Source of the DNA: Candidatus Lambdaproteobacteria bacterium
Lineage (GTDB): Bacteria; SAR324; NAC60-12
Direction: 5' to 3'
Assembly (NCBI GenBank): GCA_012964265.1
Contig: DTUH01000263.1
Coordinates: 1-7,856, forward strand
Length of the DNA stretch: 7,856 nucleotides
The translations under genes and the position numbers were made by a program. Below are positions 1 through 6,502 of this stretch, in pieces. Each line of letters opens with the position of its first letter. The first letter of the stretch is position 1. Below the pieces are notes generated by a model that was not told the DNA's origin, searched no databases, and was given only the letters and a program-made list of their open reading frames with translations.

Positions 1-1
1 T

Positions 2-274
2 TTGGAGCTAATTGATAAGCCGGAAACTGAGTCGGAGAGTAAAACGCCTGAACTAAGTCAACTGGTCAAACAGAATTATTCTGGAGTTAAACCAAAAGAG
101 ATTCAACACGGTGAAGTATATTCTCCAAAAACTATTGTTGTTGAAAAGAAGGTTCAGCAGAAGATTAAGCCTTCACTTAAAGAGCTGAAAAACGATTTAA
201 AGTCTTTATCCCAACTGATTCAGGCCGCCCCCAGAAAAGGGAAAAGTACTGATCCAAAATGGAGTCATAGTTGA
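2..274 (+). CDS. C-terminal fragment of a hydrophilic, lysine-rich protein of unknown function (5' end outside window)
   Basis: An open frame runs from the left edge to a TGA at 272-274, giving about 90 residues. No methionine start with a ribosome binding site is visible, and the frame opens at the window edge with TTG. The gene therefore most likely begins upstream and only its tail is seen. The visible part is rich in Lys, Glu, Ser, Pro and Gln, has no hydrophobic stretch long enough for a membrane helix, and looks largely disordered. A short segment at residues 56-74 (KIKPSLKELKNDLKSLSQL) could form an amphipathic or coiled helix. No family is recognised. It converges on the MFS gene with only 21 bp between the two stops, and no hairpin terminator is visible there. 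That it is coding is fairly likely; its function is unknown. Confidence 0.5.
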   Translation: MELIDKPETESESKTPELSQLVKQNYSGVKPKEIQHGEVYSPKTIVVEKKVQQKIKPSLKELKNDLKSLSQLIQAAPRKGKSTDPKWSHS

Positions 275-295
275 ATTCTGATCAAATTACAATTT

Positions 296-1627
296 TTAGG
301 TGGACAAAGGTTGATAGTAACTGACAGCTCTTGTGGCTCCAAGCAAGAGCAACAGGTTTAAAGCAACTGAAATCCAGGCTGCGGAAGAGTAGTCACCATT
401 CAAGCTTTCTGACATTCCAAATACCACCGGACCAATTGCGCTGGCAAAGACTTGAGCTCCCATAAATGCTCCGCTGATTGCTCCAAGATGTTTTCGTCCG
501 TAAAATCTCGGCCAGGCAACTACTGTAAGACACCCCCAAACTCCTGCTTGAACTCCAAACCCGACAATTAACATAAGTCTGTACCAGAACGATTCTAAAT
601 TAAGTATGCCGAAACAGCCTACAGCAAGTCCTACAAGCAGGAACATCAGCAGATACTTAAGCGGCATCCGGTCGCTGGCCCAGCCTGCAAGAAAGTGGCT
701 GATCACACTGATTAGGGACATAGGAAGAAAAAGTTCATAAGCTTCCATTCTTGTCAGCCCGGCTAATGCTCCGATTGAACTGATATGAAAGGTGAAACCG
801 GTGACTATCACTGCCGCTGAGCATAAGCCTAGACAGAATATCCAGAAATTATAGGTTCGTAATGCTTCTTTAAGCGTTACTTCAGGTTCTGCGGGCTCGT
901 TTGATTTTGTCATTGGCGAAATTTTTTTACCATCCATGAGTAGCCCGCAATCTTCCGGATTGTCACGAAAAAACAACCAGCCGATGAAGGCCATTCCGAA
1001 ACCGAAAATGAGTGCCATGAGTACCATACTGCCGGAATAATTGTAATCCTCGATAATAATATTCATGAACAGCGGTGCACCTGAAAAACTGAATGCTACG
1101 AAAATTCCACTAATACCACTGACAAGTCCTCTTCTGCGCTCAAACCATTTAGCTAAGGTATTACGGCTTACCATGGCCATGATCCCCTGTCCGAACTGTC
1201 TCAGCAACAGAAATATCACTGTCATTACAAAAAGCTCGCTGCTTAGGCTTGAAAGATCAGGAAAGATTGACTGCAGGAGTTGAATCAGGGTTGACGCTTC
1301 AGAAAAAAGAAGCAGAGAAAATCCTAGTCCAATTCCCGAAAAAACTATCATGATCCGCGCGCCTAAAAGGTCATAATAGCGTCCTGCAAGAGGAAGTAGC
1401 AGACTGCTCAGGATTGTTCCCGTCATGTATGCCATGCTGATTTGCATACGGGTGAGGTGGCTGCTTTGAATCAGAAAATCGGTGTAAACTCCAACTCCCA
1501 TCGTCTGCCCGGGAATACTGGACATCATTCCCAAAGTTGTGAAGACAACGATGACCCATCCATAAAAAATTGGAAAACGTGAAGGTACGAAAGGGAAGTT
1601 TGTCTGGAAGACAGTTGAAATTTTCAT
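296..1627 (-). CDS. MFS transporter, 12 transmembrane helices (OFA / monocarboxylate-like)
   Basis: This is a 443-residue inner-membrane permease of the major facilitator superfamily, a usual length for the family. Hydrophobic segments fall near residues 22-42, 61-80, 92-109, 131-153, 168-190 and 201-220. After a cytoplasmic loop at about 221-258 they continue near 260-281, 300-316, 324-342, 350-372, 383-405 and 414-432. Family signals are the loop 2-3 motif GRYYDLLGAR (82-91), the helix 4-5 segment NTLAKWFERRRG (156-167), RDNPEDCGLLMDG after helix 6 (221-233), and GWASDR in loop 8-9 (315-320). Together these resemble OFA and monocarboxylate/oxalate-type carriers, so a small organic anion is a reasonable but unproven substrate. 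The ATG at 1627 is followed by FYGWVIVV, the usual start of helix 1 in this group. No strong Shine-Dalgarno precedes it. It is transcribed away from the Liv operon. Confidence 0.9.
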   Translation of the reverse strand: MKISTVFQTNFPFVPSRFPIFYGWVIVVFTTLGMMSSIPGQTMGVGVYTDFLIQSSHLTRMQISMAYMTGTILSSLLLPLAGRYYDLLGARIMIVFSGIGLGFSLLLFSEASTLIQLLQSIFPDLSSLSSELFVMTVIFLLLRQFGQGIMAMVSRNTLAKWFERRRGLVSGISGIFVAFSFSGAPLFMNIIIEDYNYSGSMVLMALIFGFGMAFIGWLFFRDNPEDCGLLMDGKKISPMTKSNEPAEPEVTLKEALRTYNFWIFCLGLCSAAVIVTGFTFHISSIGALAGLTRMEAYELFLPMSLISVISHFLAGWASDRMPLKYLLMFLLVGLAVGCFGILNLESFWYRLMLIVGFGVQAGVWGCLTVVAWPRFYGRKHLGAISGAFMGAQVFASAIGPVVFGMSESLNGDYSSAAWISVALNLLLLLGATRAVSYYQPLST

Positions 1628-2039
1628 TTGTTATAAAGAAAATGGTTTCGAAAAAAATATGAAATACACTCTGCACCTAAGTAAGCAATCCAGAAATGGA
1701 AAAAATACATAGACCTTTCAGGTGTGAGATCATTTCGACCGCAGGGGTAATTCTTGATGATGTATGTGCTCAACTCATGAAAGATTTCTCTCTTCGAAAG
1801 AAATGGCAATGATTTAGGACTTTTTTCGATGATTTAAAAAATCAGTAGCTTAAAAAATATATCACTCTAGAAATGAATTAACTTTCGGGGAATCAGTAAG
1901 TGGTCTGGGAATCTAAGCTTCTGCAAGAAGGGAGAGTTGATCATAAAAAGAAGCAAAGCATAATTCGGAAGTTTTGATACCAGTCAGCAGGGTACTAATA
2001 ATTTCCCCCAATATAGTATCAGGCAACTATCTGATTCAC
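1628..2039. other. AT-rich intergenic stretch between the MFS gene and the tRNA, no convincing gene
   Basis: About 410 bp separate the MFS start codon from the tRNA 3' end. The stretch is AT-rich, with A/T runs near 1820-1862. It should contain the MFS promoter on the minus strand, but I could not find a -35/-10 pair good enough to report. A 61-codon minus-strand frame with a TTG start (1809 down to 1624) overlaps the MFS start by 4 bp. Its translation is aromatic-rich, matches nothing I recognise, and is probably not a gene. A short inverted repeat (atagt at about 2013 and actat at about 2026) lies just beyond the tRNA 3' end but lacks a T-tract, so it is not called a terminator. Confidence 0.5.
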
Positions 2040-2116
2040 TGGTAGCAGGAGGCAGATTTGAACTGCCGACCTCGGGGTTATGAATCCCGCGCTCTCACCA
2101 ACTGAGCTACCCTGCC
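2040..2116 (-). tRNA. tRNA with CAU anticodon (elongator Met, or Ile2 if lysidine-modified)
   Basis: The minus strand folds as a complete 77-nt cloverleaf. The acceptor is GGCAGGG with TCCTGCT, including G-U pairs at 1-72 and 7-66. The D stem is GCTC/GAGC, the anticodon loop is TTCATAA, and the T arm is GGCAG-TTCAAAT-CTGCC. The discriminator is A and CCA is encoded in the DNA (2042-2040). The anticodon CAT lies at 2082-2080. It is not an initiator tRNA, because the 1-72 position can pair (G-U) and the anticodon stem lacks the three consecutive G-C pairs next to the loop. Methionine elongator and AUA-reading Ile2 tRNAs share this anticodon, and I cannot separate them with confidence by eye. 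The anticodon stem CGGGA/CCCCG has an A31-C39 mismatch next to the loop where U39 would normally pair. Confidence 0.95.
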
Positions 2117-2131
2117 AACAAGTGCTGCTAA

Positions 2132-2161
2132 ATTATGTCATGTATTACAAAAGCAAGACAA
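2132..2161 (-). promoter_or_regulatory. Probable sigma-70-type promoter of the tRNA gene
   Basis: On the minus strand, TTGTCT (2161-2156) and CATAAT (2137-2132) are separated by 18 bp. They match the -35 and -10 consensus at 4/6 and 5/6 positions. The -10 box ends 15 nt before the first base of the tRNA, which would put transcription start a few nucleotides upstream of the mature 5' end, as expected for a tRNA gene. This is inferred from sequence only. Confidence 0.45.
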
Positions 2162-2225
2162 GTTTTTTGTGAATCTTGATGAGTGGAGCAGCATGCTCAA
2201 AACCATTTGCGAATTGAAATTAAAT

Positions 2226-2254
2226 TTGACTTTGCTCTCACGTCTCTTCAGAAT
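2226..2254 (+). promoter_or_regulatory. Candidate promoter of the Liv-type operon
   Basis: TTGACT (2226-2231) and CAGAAT (2249-2254) are spaced by 17 bp and lie about 45 bp upstream of the first ATPase start codon. They match consensus at 5/6 and 4/6. The region between the divergent tRNA and the operon is only 181 bp, so the operon promoter should lie here. The -10 match is mediocre and this is only the best candidate I can see. Confidence 0.3.
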
Positions 2255-2297
2255 CTTTTGTTCCGTGTCAGTCATCTAAATCAATAATCGGCAAATC

Positions 2298-3083
2298 ATG
2301 ATTAGAGTACAAAATGTTGTTAAGCACTTCGGCGGAGTAGTTGCGGTTGACTGTGTCAGTATGAAAATTGAGCGGGGCAGCATCACCGGTTTGATCGGCC
2401 CCAACGGTGCCGGAAAAACTACTTTGTTTAATTTAATTGCCGGAAATATTGCACCCAACTCCGGCAGTATTTTTTTGGATGGCGAGGATGTGACCGGGCT
2501 CAAGCCTCACGAACTGTTTTCAAAAGGTCTGCTGCGTACCTTCCAGATTGCACACGAATTTCACACCCTCAGCGTACTGGACAATTTGATGATGGTACCT
2601 CCGCTGCAAACCGGTGAATCACTGTTTGGTGCATGGTTTCGCAGAAAAGAAGTGGTGCGGCAGGAAGCAGAAATCCGTAAAAAAGCAGAAGATGTCATTT
2701 CTTTTCTGAAAATGCGCCACATGTCAACTGAACTTGCAGGGAACCTTTCCGGTGGTCAGAAAAAATTGCTCGAGCTTGGCCGGACGATGATGGTAGATCC
2801 AAAAGTGGTGGTTCTGGACGAGGTAGGCGCCGGTGTTAACCGGACATTGTTGAAGGAAGTCGGTGATGCGATTCTGAGTATGAACCGTGATCGAGGTTAT
2901 ACATTCTGCATGATCGAACATGATATGGAATTCATCAGCAGGATGTGTTCTCCTGTCGTGGTGATGGCGGAAGGGAAAATACTGGCTGAGGGTAGTGCCG
3001 AGGAAATTAAGTCCAATGAGGACGTCATAGAGGCTTATTTGGGAACTGGACTCAAAAACAAGGGGGAGGTGCTTCCGGGATGA
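2298..3083 (+). CDS. livG: Liv-type (HAAT family) ABC transporter ATP-binding protein, LivG-like
   Basis: This is one of the two cytoplasmic ATPases of a branched-chain amino acid type importer, 261 residues and typical in length. ABC motifs appear in order: Walker A GPNGAGKT (34-41), Q-loop Gln83, signature LSGGQ (150-154), Walker B VVVLDE (170-175) with catalytic Glu175, and H-loop His208 in IEHDM. FQIAHEFHTLSVLDNL and the C-terminal VIEAYLGTG are LivG-type signatures. After Glu175 the D-loop reads VGAGVN, where LivG proteins more often have a Pro directly after the Glu. The ATG at 2298 gives the expected N-terminus, but no good Shine-Dalgarno precedes it, unlike the three genes that follow. 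The stop overlaps the next start by 4 bp (ATGA, 3080-3083), so this is the first gene of a coupled operon. The symbol denotes the family; the substrate is not established. Confidence 0.9.
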   Translation: MIRVQNVVKHFGGVVAVDCVSMKIERGSITGLIGPNGAGKTTLFNLIAGNIAPNSGSIFLDGEDVTGLKPHELFSKGLLRTFQIAHEFHTLSVLDNLMMVPPLQTGESLFGAWFRRKEVVRQEAEIRKKAEDVISFLKMRHMSTELAGNLSGGQKKLLELGRTMMVDPKVVVLDEVGAGVNRTLLKEVGDAILSMNRDRGYTFCMIEHDMEFISRMCSPVVVMAEGKILAEGSAEEIKSNEDVIEAYLGTGLKNKGEVLPG

Positions 3084-3784
3084 CGTACTTAATTGGTGAA
3101 AATTTAACCGGAGGCTACGGTGGTCCGGATATCATCAAAGACTGTACTCTTTCAGTTGACAAAGGCGAGATCGTGGTTGTGGTCGGACCGAACGGCGCAG
3201 GTAAATCTACGGCGATGAAAGCCCTGCTGGGCATGCTGAAACTGCACGGCGGATCTGTGAAACTTGATGGTCAGGACATTACCGGCATGACCACTCAGCA
3301 AAGAGTTGCCCGGGGTATGGCCTTTGTTCCGCAAAACCAAAATGTCTTTGTCACAATGACTGTAGAGGAAAATCTGGAAATGGGCGCTTATCTGCGCCAC
3401 GATGACATCACGGAAAACAAGGAACAGGTCTATGATCTTTTTCCAATTTTGAAAACTAAACGCAGACAGGTTGCCGGTGAGCTTTCCGGAGGGCAGCGAC
3501 AGCAGGTTGCGGTTGGACGGGCGCTGATGACAAAACCGACTGTACTGATGCTGGATGAGCCGACCGCGGGAGTTTCACCAATTGTGATGGATGAATTGTT
3601 TGACCGCATTATAGAAGTGAAGCGGAGTGGTATTGCGATTCTGATGGTAGAGCAAAATGCCCGTCAAGCCTTGAATATTGCGGACCGCGGATTTGTTCTG
3701 GTTACAGGCGAAAACCGTTTTACCGACACCGGAGAAGCTCTGCTGGCGAATGAGGAAGTCCGGAAATCATTTTTGGGAGGTTGA
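3080..3784 (+). CDS. livF: Liv-type (HAAT family) ABC transporter ATP-binding protein, LivF-like
   Basis: This is the second ATPase of the importer, 234 residues, the normal LivF size. It shows Walker A GPNGAGKS (36-43), Q-loop Gln85 in FVPQNQNVF, signature LSGGQ (135-139), Walker B VLMLDE (155-160) with Glu160, and D-loop PTAGVSP. The usual H-loop histidine is Gln192 within VEQNA. That substitution is standard in LivF proteins, so it is not damage, and it implies an asymmetric ATPase pair with LivG. Its ATG overlaps the preceding stop by 4 bp. A strong Shine-Dalgarno, GGGGGAGG (3062-3069), lies inside the preceding gene with about 10 nt spacing. The permease gene follows after 3 bp. ATP hydrolysis by the pair should drive transport through the LivH/LivM-like permeases. 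Confidence 0.92.
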   Translation: MTYLIGENLTGGYGGPDIIKDCTLSVDKGEIVVVVGPNGAGKSTAMKALLGMLKLHGGSVKLDGQDITGMTTQQRVARGMAFVPQNQNVFVTMTVEENLEMGAYLRHDDITENKEQVYDLFPILKTKRRQVAGELSGGQRQQVAVGRALMTKPTVLMLDEPTAGVSPIVMDELFDRIIEVKRSGIAILMVEQNARQALNIADRGFVLVTGENRFTDTGEALLANEEVRKSFLGG

Positions 3785-3790
3785 AAAGTG
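3775..3790 (+). promoter_or_regulatory. Shine-Dalgarno that fixes a GTG start for the LivH-like gene
   Basis: GGGAGG at 3775-3780 sits 7 nt before GTG at 3788-3790 and overlaps the end of the upstream ATPase gene (stop at 3782-3784). The next in-frame ATG lies well inside the first conserved helices, so GTG is the better start. Confidence 0.75.
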
Positions 3791-4810
3791 GATTATTCTA
3801 CTGACTTGTTAAATGCACTGGTGTTGATTACAAATTACGTTTTGATTCCTTCAATTTCCTATGGCTCCCAACTTGCGCTGGGTGCAGTCGGGGTTACGCT
3901 GGTTTTTGGAATTCTCCGTTTTGCGAATTTTGCCCATGGTGAGATGATGGCATTCGGGACAATGGCCACCATTTTTATCACGTGGTGGTTTCAGTCAATG
4001 GGTGTTTCCATGGGAGTTTTTCCCACCGCACTGTTGGCTTTGCCTTTTGCAATTCTGATCACAACACTGCTTGCGGTTGCAATTGACCGTTCAGTTTTCA
4101 GCTTTTACCGAGCAAGCAAGAGCAAACCGGTTACTTTTGTAGTTGCCTCTGTAGGCGTAATGTTCATGCTGAACGGATTGGTCCGGATCCTGATCGGTAC
4201 AGATGAAATTATTTTCCGGGACGGTCAAAAATTCCTTATCAAGGCAGGCGCTTTTAAAAAAATGACTGGGCTGAGTGAAGGACTGGCGCTCAAGCAGACT
4301 CAGGTTTTAACCTTTGTTCTGGCTGTAATCGCGGTGCTGGCACTGTTCTGGTTTTTGCAGCGTACACGTACCGGAAAAGCCATGCGGGCGTTTTCTGATA
4401 ATGAAGACCTGGCCCTGCTTTCCGGAATCAATCCGGAACTGGTTGTGATGGTGACCTGGATTATTGCCGCAAGTTTAGCAACATTGGCAGGAGTGCTTTA
4501 TGGTCTGGACAAAAGTTTCAAGCCGATGGTTTACTTCCATTTGCTGCTGCCGATCTTTGCCGCGGCCATTGTCGGCGGAATAGGACAGCCACTGGGCGCC
4601 ATTCTTGGTGGATACGTAGTGGCGTTTTCTGAAATCACGGCAACATATGCCTTTAAAAAATTCATTAAATACATTGCACCATCTGATTTTGCACCAGAAG
4701 GACTGACACAGTTTTTAACAACCGAATACAAATTTGCGGTTTCTTTTTTCATTCTGGTACTGGTACTGCTGGTACGACCAACCGGTATTTTACGCGGGAG
4801 GGTACTGTGA
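3788..4810 (+). CDS. livH: Liv-type ABC transporter permease, LivH-like
   Basis: This inner-membrane permease of the branched-chain amino acid type importer has 340 residues, somewhat longer than the roughly 300 of typical LivH. It starts at GTG behind GGGAGG. Hydrophobic segments lie near 10-42, 53-68, 78-99, 115-134, 161-190, 217-240, 250-282 and 317-331. Family motifs are LRFANFAHGEMMAFG (43-57), the cytoplasmic coupling segment RTGKAMRAFSDNEDLALLSG (194-213), IVGGIGQPLGAILGG (261-275), and the C-terminal LVRPTGILRG. About 30 mostly polar residues at 284-314 between the last two hydrophobic segments account for much of the extra length. Its stop overlaps the next start by 4 bp. It should pair with the LivM-like protein to form the channel. 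The substrate is not determined by the sequence; amino acids or amides are the known range of the family. Confidence 0.92.
   Translation: MDYSTDLLNALVLITNYVLIPSISYGSQLALGAVGVTLVFGILRFANFAHGEMMAFGTMATIFITWWFQSMGVSMGVFPTALLALPFAILITTLLAVAIDRSVFSFYRASKSKPVTFVVASVGVMFMLNGLVRILIGTDEIIFRDGQKFLIKAGAFKKMTGLSEGLALKQTQVLTFVLAVIAVLALFWFLQRTRTGKAMRAFSDNEDLALLSGINPELVVMVTWIIAASLATLAGVLYGLDKSFKPMVYFHLLLPIFAAAIVGGIGQPLGAILGGYVVAFSEITATYAFKKFIKYIAPSDFAPEGLTQFLTTEYKFAVSFFILVLVLLVRPTGILRGRVL
4796..4809 (+). promoter_or_regulatory. Shine-Dalgarno that fixes a GTG start for the LivM-like gene
   Basis: GGGAGGG at 4796-4802 precedes GTG at 4807-4809 by 4 nt. The GTG overlaps the LivH-like stop as GTGA (4807-4810), the arrangement expected for translational coupling. 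Confidence 0.75.
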
Positions 4811-6171
4811 GCAATACCAGACGTGCTATACTTAGTTTTTCTATCATGGCCCTGATGCTGACAATTGTTGGTTTTGGACAATCCTGGAATGTTGCACTGG
4901 CAATTTTTAATCTTTGCCTGATTTCAGCAGTTATGTCAATGGGACTCAACATGCAGTGGGGCTATGCGGGCTTGTTTAATGCCGGAATTATGGCATCAAC
5001 CGCAATCGGTGGATTGACCGCGATGCTGATTTCATACTCACCGGTCACAAAAGCGTGGTCTGTCGGTGGAACATCACTTTCCGCGGCATTGATTTCTTTG
5101 CTGCTGACGATAGTCGCTGGAATACTGGTCTGGAAAAAAATGGCTAAAGGTTCTAAACGATCCTGGAGCATGACCGCTGTAGTGCTGATCGGTTACGCGT
5201 TCATACGTTTCTTTTATGAAGAGGCTACTTTTGCCATTGAAGCAGTTGATCCGGCAAAAACCGGATTTCTTGGTGGACTCGGACTTCCGATTTTATTTTC
5301 CTGGCTTGCCGGGGGATTGGCTGCAGCAGGTTTAGCCTGGTTGATTGGAAGAATCGCACTTGGACTTCGTTCAGATTATTTCGCAATTGCCACTTTGGGA
5401 ATTTCAGAAATCATGATTTCCATTCTCAAAAATGAGGACTGGCTTTCCCGTGGAGTAAAAAACGTGACGGGACTTGCGCGTCCGGTACCGTATGAGGTGG
5501 ATCTGCAGCAGGCTGAGTGGTTTAAAAATCTGGTACAGTGGTTTTACGGAACAGCAGATGACGGTAGCGCAGTCAGTGCCGACATTATGCGGGAGGCAAT
5601 GCAGTTAAGTGCAGGAGTTTTTGTAAAACTTTGCTATTCTGCGCTCTTTGTCACAGTTGTGCTGATTATTTTAGGACTTGCCACACGTGCCCTGAATTCA
5701 CCATGGGGACGAATGATGCGTGCCATTCGTGATAATGAAACAGCGGCTTCCGCAATGGGAAAAGATATTACCAGTCGGCATCGGCAGGTTTTTATCATCG
5801 GTTCCGCAGTCATTGGAATATCCGGAGCAATGCTGACTACACTGGATGGACAGTTTACTCCTGGGAGTTATATACCATTGCGCTTCACTTTTCTGATATG
5901 GGTTATGGTCATCATCGGCGGCAGCGGAAATAATTTAGGAGCAATTATCGGTGCCTTCATTACCTGGTTTGTCTGGATTGAAGCTGAACCTTCAGCGCTT
6001 TGGCTGGTGAGTCAAATAAATGTTTTCCTTGCTGAATCCAATCCATTGCGACAGCATCTGCAGGAAGTTGCACCACATATGAGAATGGTGCTGATGGGAT
6101 TGATTATGGTGCTGGTGCTTAGATTCAGACCAAAAGGAATATTACCCGAAGAAGCTCCGGATCATTATTGA
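4807..6171 (+). CDS. livM: Liv-type ABC transporter permease, LivM-like
   Basis: This is the second permease of the importer. Its 454 residues are longer than most LivM proteins (commonly 320-430). Family motifs are GLNMQWGYAGLFNAG (46-60), LRSDYFAIATLGISEI (187-202), the coupling segment SPWGRMMRAIRDNETAASAMG (298-318, shown by its conserved Arg-Asp-Asn-Glu core), VMVIIGGSGNNLGAIIGA (366-383), and the C-terminal RFRPKGILPE (439-448). Hydrophobic segments lie near 8-46, 50-77, 90-108, 121-136, 158-180, 190-206, 269-291, 328-345, 358-391 and 425-440. Two polar regions stand out: a loop at about 207-266 rich in Trp, Glu and Asp that follows SDYF, and a segment at about 392-424 before the last helix. 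The start is GTG, overlapping the upstream stop. This is the last gene of the cluster; 340 bp follow before the next gene. Confidence 0.92.
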   Translation: MSNTRRAILSFSIMALMLTIVGFGQSWNVALAIFNLCLISAVMSMGLNMQWGYAGLFNAGIMASTAIGGLTAMLISYSPVTKAWSVGGTSLSAALISLLLTIVAGILVWKKMAKGSKRSWSMTAVVLIGYAFIRFFYEEATFAIEAVDPAKTGFLGGLGLPILFSWLAGGLAAAGLAWLIGRIALGLRSDYFAIATLGISEIMISILKNEDWLSRGVKNVTGLARPVPYEVDLQQAEWFKNLVQWFYGTADDGSAVSADIMREAMQLSAGVFVKLCYSALFVTVVLIILGLATRALNSPWGRMMRAIRDNETAASAMGKDITSRHRQVFIIGSAVIGISGAMLTTLDGQFTPGSYIPLRFTFLIWVMVIIGGSGNNLGAIIGAFITWFVWIEAEPSALWLVSQINVFLAESNPLRQHLQEVAPHMRMVLMGLIMVLVLRFRPKGILPEEAPDHY

Positions 6172-6284
6172 AAAACTTTTGATGTTATAATTCCTGCAAA
6201 GCTTGTCCTCGTACAGAACAGAGAGTGGAGATTCAGGAACATTAAAACAGTAGATCAAAAAGATTAGTGCTTTCAATTAATTTT

Positions 6285-6398
6285 TATTGTCATTCCGGGC
6301 AAGTGAAGCGCCGATCCCGGAATCCAGGGTTGCTGCTAATGATCTTGTACTCAACAAGAAGGGTATCTGGATCCCGGATCAAGTCCGGGATGACAATA
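6285..6398. repeat. Palindromic MITE/REP-like intergenic repeat, 114 bp, with terminal inverted repeats
   Basis: The ends are near-perfect inverted repeats of 15 bp (tattgtcattccggg at 6285-6299 against tccgggatgacaata at 6384-6398). A second, inner pair (gatcccggaatccag at 6313-6327, ctggatcccggatc at 6367-6380) is also inverted. A small hairpin sits at the centre (cttgt 6344-6348, acaag 6354-6358). Each arm can also fold by itself: attccggg/cccggaat (6292-6299/6316-6323), and a perfect 8-bp stem with a 5-nt loop (6371-6378/6384-6391). It therefore has two competing folds: one long hairpin, or three hairpins in a row. This sequence style is known from dispersed repeats in many proteobacterial genomes. 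It encodes nothing, and its only recognisable ends are a TA at each tip. Confidence 0.8.
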
Positions 6399-6451
6399 GA
6401 AAAACATTTTAAGTACACACTATTTTAGTAGGAAATAACTTTAGAACTGCA

Positions 6452-6502
6452 AATCACAAGGAAACGAATTTTTCGTGTGATTGAAGGATATTTAGTTTAT
6501 CC
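6452..6502 (+). promoter_or_regulatory. Leader with two small inverted repeats upstream of the PLP enzyme gene
   Basis: aatcac (6452-6457) plus acgaa (6464-6468) is the exact reverse complement of ttcgtgtgatt (6472-6482), interrupted by a 6-nt bulge and closed by a TTT loop. Directly after it, ggata (6486-6490) pairs with tatcc (6498-6502) around a 7-nt loop. The pair lies 10-60 nt before the ATG, and the only Shine-Dalgarno-like purines (gaagga) are in the second hairpin rather than near the start. An operator or an RNA element is possible; chance is also possible in AT-rich DNA. Confidence 0.3.

Noticed and set aside
1624..1809. A 61-codon minus-strand frame whose TGA overlaps the MFS ATG by 4 bp, which resembles translational coupling
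   Set aside because: It needs a TTG start without a Shine-Dalgarno, its translation is full of aromatic residues and Cys with no recognisable motif, and it lies in AT-rich intergenic DNA. The overlap is probably chance.
1987..2115. gcagggta at 1987-1994 is the inverse of taccctgc (2108-2115) in the tRNA acceptor/5' end, so a tRNA fragment or attachment site was considered
   Set aside because: Only 8 bp match, in inverted orientation, involving the 5' rather than the 3' end of the tRNA. No integrase gene or longer duplication is visible.
2117..2297. A riboswitch or leader peptide ahead of the operon; gagca/tgctc (2186-2190/2194-2198) makes a small hairpin
   Set aside because: The stem is only 5 bp with a 3-nt loop, no known riboswitch core is recognisable, and no small frame with leucine/isoleucine/valine codon runs is seen.
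3653..3655. Missing H-loop histidine in the LivF-like ATPase (Gln192)
   Set aside because: VEQN at this position is usual in LivF proteins, so it is a family trait and not a mutation.
4757..4774. ggtac repeated three times near the end of the LivH-like gene
   Set aside because: It is short, lies inside a conserved Leu-Val-rich last helix, and is explained by codon choice.
2298..6171. Assignment as a urea transporter (urtBCDE)
   Set aside because: No urtA, urease or nitrogen-control gene is present, the gene order is ATPases first then permeases, and the first ATPase C-terminus (VIEAYLGTG) fits LivG. Substrate is left open.
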